Part shown: positions 59,841 through 64,000 of the stretch, in pieces
How positions within the stretch are numbered: position 1 is the first letter of the stretch
Layout: every line of letters begins with the position of its first letter
Assembly (NCBI GenBank): GCA_037447605.1
Contig: CM074804.1
Location: forward strand, 419,978-483,977
Direction: 5' to 3'
Length of the DNA stretch: 64,000 nucleotides
Origin: Zygnema circumcarinatum
Lineage: Eukaryota > Streptophyta > Zygnematophyceae > Zygnematales > Zygnemataceae
Translations under genes and position numbers: made by a program
Notes under the pieces: model-generated
The model's database searches: none
The model's input: only the letters and a program-made list of their open reading frames with translations
What the model was told of the DNA's origin: nothing

Positions 59841-60017
59841 ATGACCGAGTATAAGACTCGCGATGAGCTTGTACAAGTCTTGACCAAGCACTACAAGAAG
59901 GAAGGTTTTCACATCAAGATCGGCAAGCATAGCGATAGCCGCTGACTCTACCTGCAATGCTTTAGCGGGGGGACTTACGAGGACAGAGGTCTGGAAGAGA
60001 GTAGTAAGAAGAGGAAT
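59841..60017 (+). pseudogene. Decayed FAR1/MULE-like transposase N-terminal fragment
   Basis: The frame starting at 59841 reads MTEYKTRDELVQVLTKHYKK and on to IGKHSDSR, then an in-frame TGA at 59943-59945. The same frame continues LYLQCFSGGTYEDR. The pattern (helix with EL, then SDS.RLYLQC..GG.Y.DR) resembles the FAR1-type zinc-binding domain at the start of Mutator-like transposases. Only this segment is present, with no DDE catalytic domain, so the copy is non-autonomous. Confidence 0.55.
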
Positions 60018-60327
60018 ATATCTCCTCTGCTCTCTCTGCTCTAGTCTTTCTCTCCTCTACTCTCTCTCCTCTGCTCATTCTCTCTCTCTCCTTTGCTCTC
60101 TCTTGTGCTCTCTCCTCTAGTCTCTCTCTCCTTTGCTCTCACTCCTCTACTCACTCTCTTTCTCTCCTTTGCTCTCTCCTCTAGTCTCTCTCTCCTCTAC
60201 TCTCACTCCTCTGCTCGTTCTCTCTCCTCTATACTCTCTCTCCTCAGCACTCGCTCATTTGCTCTCTCTCTCTCTCTTCTCTCTCCTTTGCTCTCTCCTG
60301 TAGTCTCTCTCCTCTGCTCTCACTCTG

Positions 60328-61666
<1,339 letters not shown>

Positions 61667-61972
61667 CTCTCTCTCCTCTAGTTTTTCTCTCCTCTACTCT
61701 CTCTCCTTTGCTCTCTCCTGTGCTCTCTACTCTAGTCTCTCTCTCCTTTGCTCTCACTCCTCTGCTCACTCTCTTTCTCCTTTGCTCTCTCTCTCGAACG
61801 TTGCGCTGATGTGTGAGGAGGAGAAAACGGGGGGGGGGGAATATCCAAAATGGGGGGGGGCGGGATATTTCAAAACAGGGGGCAGAATAGCCGAAATGGG
61901 AGGGTCGGATTTCAAAAAAACAGTGGCGGGATAACCAAAAAAGGGGGGCGGTATATAGTTCTCCAAAAGTAA

Positions 61973-62901
61973 CTGAAGCAACAACTACAACAACCATAAT
62001 AGCAATGCCTGACAATGTTGTTGTATAATTTACCAATGCTCCACTCTTTAGTTACCATTTCCCCTTTCGAGGCAAGACACCGTTTTTGATGCTATAAAAA
62101 TCAACAAACCTCACAAAAACACAACACCATGCAATGGCCATAAACAGAGCCATGTTGTGCCATCTTCATGCACATGTTGTACTTGCTCGCATGTGTTGTT
62201 CCACATGTCCCAACCATTCGAGAAGAGGGGCGCCATGGCTGCCCTCCTCAGAAACAGAGCAAAGTGGAGGACCATCCTTCCTCAATCTTCAGCCTTTCCC
62301 CTCCATTGCCTTCCGTATCGTATCGAGCGAATCGTGTTATTTTGTATCGTATCGTATTGCCACGCGACACCAAAATCGTATTGTGCAGCAAGATATTGAA
62401 ACATGACACATATTCACGTGATATGATACGATACGATGCGATACGATACAATACGACCTCCAGGCAGACCAAGCGGCAGAGCGCGAGGAAGGGCAGAGAA
62501 GGTCAGCACTGGCATCGTCGCACTAGCAGATAAAAGGTACAAAATTTCCTTGCAAGGGATAACATTGCACATATATACACGTCACAGGCGGGGGAGCACG
62601 TCACAGGCAGGCAGGCTCGGCTCCCCTCCATCGCACCATGCTCAGGGAGGGCTAGAAGGTTAGAAGGTTAGAGGCGCCCCAACTTACAGGCAGTTTGTGG
62701 TCCCCTCACAAGGAAGTAACCTACGGTTCACGGCCCCTAACCGTTTGCTGCTCAGTCGGTCAGTAATCCCGATATCCGTCTTAGTGCATAGGCTGCAACG
62801 TTTCCTATAGTCCAAGTGACGCTGCTACCCCCTCAGCCATCGACGACTTTTTAACGACTGATGCCAAAGAATCTCGCATAATTTCGGTGATAATTTTCTC
62901 T
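61973..62901. other. Intergenic with TATCG/CGATA-rich inverted motifs
   Basis: Bases 62308-62360 carry CGTATCGTATCG words and 62420-62456 carry the complementary ATACGATACG words, forming a loose inverted arrangement. The rest shows no exon. Confidence 0.55.
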
Positions 62902-63380
62902 CTACTCTTCGCGTTTTGATTTCTTCTCCGCGGCATCCTGTAATGCAGCATGCGCACAAACACAATTGATTTTGATGAGAAAGGACTCACAACAGTACTA
63001 AATACTGCCATTAAAGGTATCGAAATGCTGGCCTGATGATTAATAATGCATGGCAGTCAAAATACAAATTGGACATGCACACCCATTCTGTTATGTCTAC
63101 ATCACGATTTTGGCTGCAGACAAAATCAGCACGGGGAACCAGTTCCCCATCATCCCCATCAACCGCATCTTTATCCCCATTCACAAAAGGTTTATGGTAG
63201 GTATACCTTTGATTCCTTCAACTCCTCAATAATCTTCGTCAGACGATCGAGATTGTTCTTCAGACGATCGAGATTGTTCTTCAAACGATCGATAATATTT
63301 TCCCTTTCGTTCTTAAGGATCCTCAGACGCTCGAGAACGGACAAATTCTCAGTCGAAGGCGGCGCTGCGGATCGCTCCAT
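62902..63380 (-). CDS. 69-residue coiled-coil protein
   Basis: Two exons, 63380-63207 and 62937-62902, join in phase 0 across a GTATAC...TACAG intron. The start is MERSAAPPSTENLSVLERLR. Residues ~15-58 form a heptad-rich coiled coil with a near-exact seven-residue duplication, DRLKNNL twice then DRLTKII, caused by a 21-bp tandem repeat in DNA. The tail is DAAEKKSKREE, then TAG. The sequence before the ATG looks like an untranslated leader. Similar small coiled-coil subunits occur in BLOC-1, kinetochore and WASH-type complexes, but I cannot assign it. The second exon is only 36 nt, so the end is less sure than the first exon. Confidence 0.6.
63117..63145 (-). repeat. Partial match to dispersed repeat flank
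   Basis: GACAAAATCAGCACGGGGAA matches the flank beyond the core in copies C and D (read on the minus strand, GACAGAATCAGCATGGAGAA), but the GGCAT...ATGCC core is absent. It lies in the intron of the 69-residue protein gene. Confidence 0.45.
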
Positions 63381-63713
63381 TTGCGAAGGGGAGAGGGAGC
63401 CCCTTAAATCGCGATACTGCACCGATAAGACAGGGCACAACCCTGTCGTCAACTTCAGCAAAAATATGGGCCACACAGCAGACTAGCTTTTAAATATGCA
63501 GTTTACAAGTCAAAATAACTTTTGTCTCATAGTGAACACGTAGGATGACAGAATTGAGTTGCACAAAAAGGAATTATAGTTATTCGGGGCGATCTGGCAT
63601 ATGTACGAGAAACTGAAGGGATGGCTTCCAGTCCAATGATTTTTGGATGGCTTTGATTGAATATTCACTGTCACTCAACAGATCAATCTCCGCTCTTTCA
63701 TCTCGCAAATGAA

Positions 63714-63929
63714 CTAACGGAAATGGAAGAAAACAGCGTGAGCCCTTGCCTCGTCTTCGAGGTCATCGATGCGGTCCAAAACCGGCCGCGATGTTATCTC
63801 CGGCTCATACTTTTTCTCGCCGCCCATACCGGAAACCGCCTCCTTTGCTCGCCGCTTGGCGTTGTCAATAGCCGACATTGGGCCCTTGCCTTGCTGAACA
63901 CTTCCTCTGTGAGACGGAGGTGGATGCTG
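63714..63929 (-). CDS. 3'-terminal exon of a gene running off the right edge
   Basis: A minus-strand exon begins after an acceptor (GCTTGCAG) at 63929 in phase 0 and is open to a TAG at 63714-63716. It reads QHPPPSHRGSVQQGKGPMSA, then a charged, helical stretch (NAKRRAKEAVSGMGGEKKYE, LDRIDDLEDEARAH). The upstream exons would lie beyond base 64000. I do not recognise the protein. A GTTAGT donor just before the stop leaves open further splicing downstream. Confidence 0.4.
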   Translation of the reverse strand, partial: QHPPPSHRGSVQQGKGPMSAIDNAKRRAKEAVSGMGGEKKYEPEITSRPVLDRIDDLEDEARAHAVFFHFR

Positions 63930-64000
63930 CTGCAAGCGCCAGTTTTGAGATCTACGCTACATATAAGAACTCAAACAGGAATTACAAGCATTTGCAGAAG

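Overview
The window is nuclear DNA of a photosynthetic eukaryote of the plant lineage. Genes are intron-rich with GT-AG introns. Several products have plant-style chloroplast transit peptides, ribosomal protein uL10/P0 is strongly plant-like, and telo-box (AACCCTAA) and G-box (CACGTG) motifs lie upstream of genes. The window also encodes two proteins usually linked to animals, amoebae and algae: strumpellin (WASH complex) and an NCX-type Na+/Ca2+ exchanger. Together with heavy CT/GA low-complexity DNA this points to a streptophyte green alga, perhaps a zygnematophyte such as Closterium. The genus is a guess. All splice sites were called by eye from GT/AG context, phase continuity and protein family knowledge.

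Layout. 0.8-2.3 kb (-): plastid-targeted CxxC protein. 4.0-5.4 kb (+): plastid membrane protein. 6.6-7.6 kb (-): TRF-like single-Myb protein. 9.5-11.1 kb (-): unrecognised multi-exon gene, 3' end unresolved. 12.1-13.7 kb (+): XYPPX/glycine-histidine-rich protein. 15.0-18.1 kb (+): RPP0. 20.1-22.7 kb (-): double-hotdog thioesterase. 23.6-23.9 kb (+): small C2H2-like zinc protein. 26.1-37.6 kb (+): 29-exon WASHC5/strumpellin. 38.1-43.5 kb (-): 14-exon aldo/keto reductase with micro-exons. 44.5-47.5 kb (-): LTV1. 48.4-54.5 kb (+): NCX exchanger, sharing a 0.9-kb divergent promoter with LTV1. 55.3-58.8 kb (-): type I membrane protein of unknown function. 59.6-62.0 kb: a TIR DNA transposon with an 8-bp target-site duplication, a decayed FAR1/MULE-like transposase fragment and a CT array of more than 1.3 kb. 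62.9-63.4 kb (-): a 69-residue coiled-coil protein. 63.7 kb to the right edge (-): last exon of a truncated gene.

Functional themes are ribosome biogenesis and translation (LTV1, RPP0), plastid proteins (CxxC protein, membrane protein, aldo/keto reductase), endosomal actin regulation (WASHC5) and calcium transport (NCX). The genes do not form a cluster with one joint function. Non-coding DNA holds (CT)n arrays up to about 1 kb inside introns, minisatellites, a dispersed 26-bp-core repeat family, G-box palindrome clusters and CGTACG/TATCG-rich promoters. Two 10-N assembly gaps lie at 19523-19532 and 59797-59806, both inside simple repeats.
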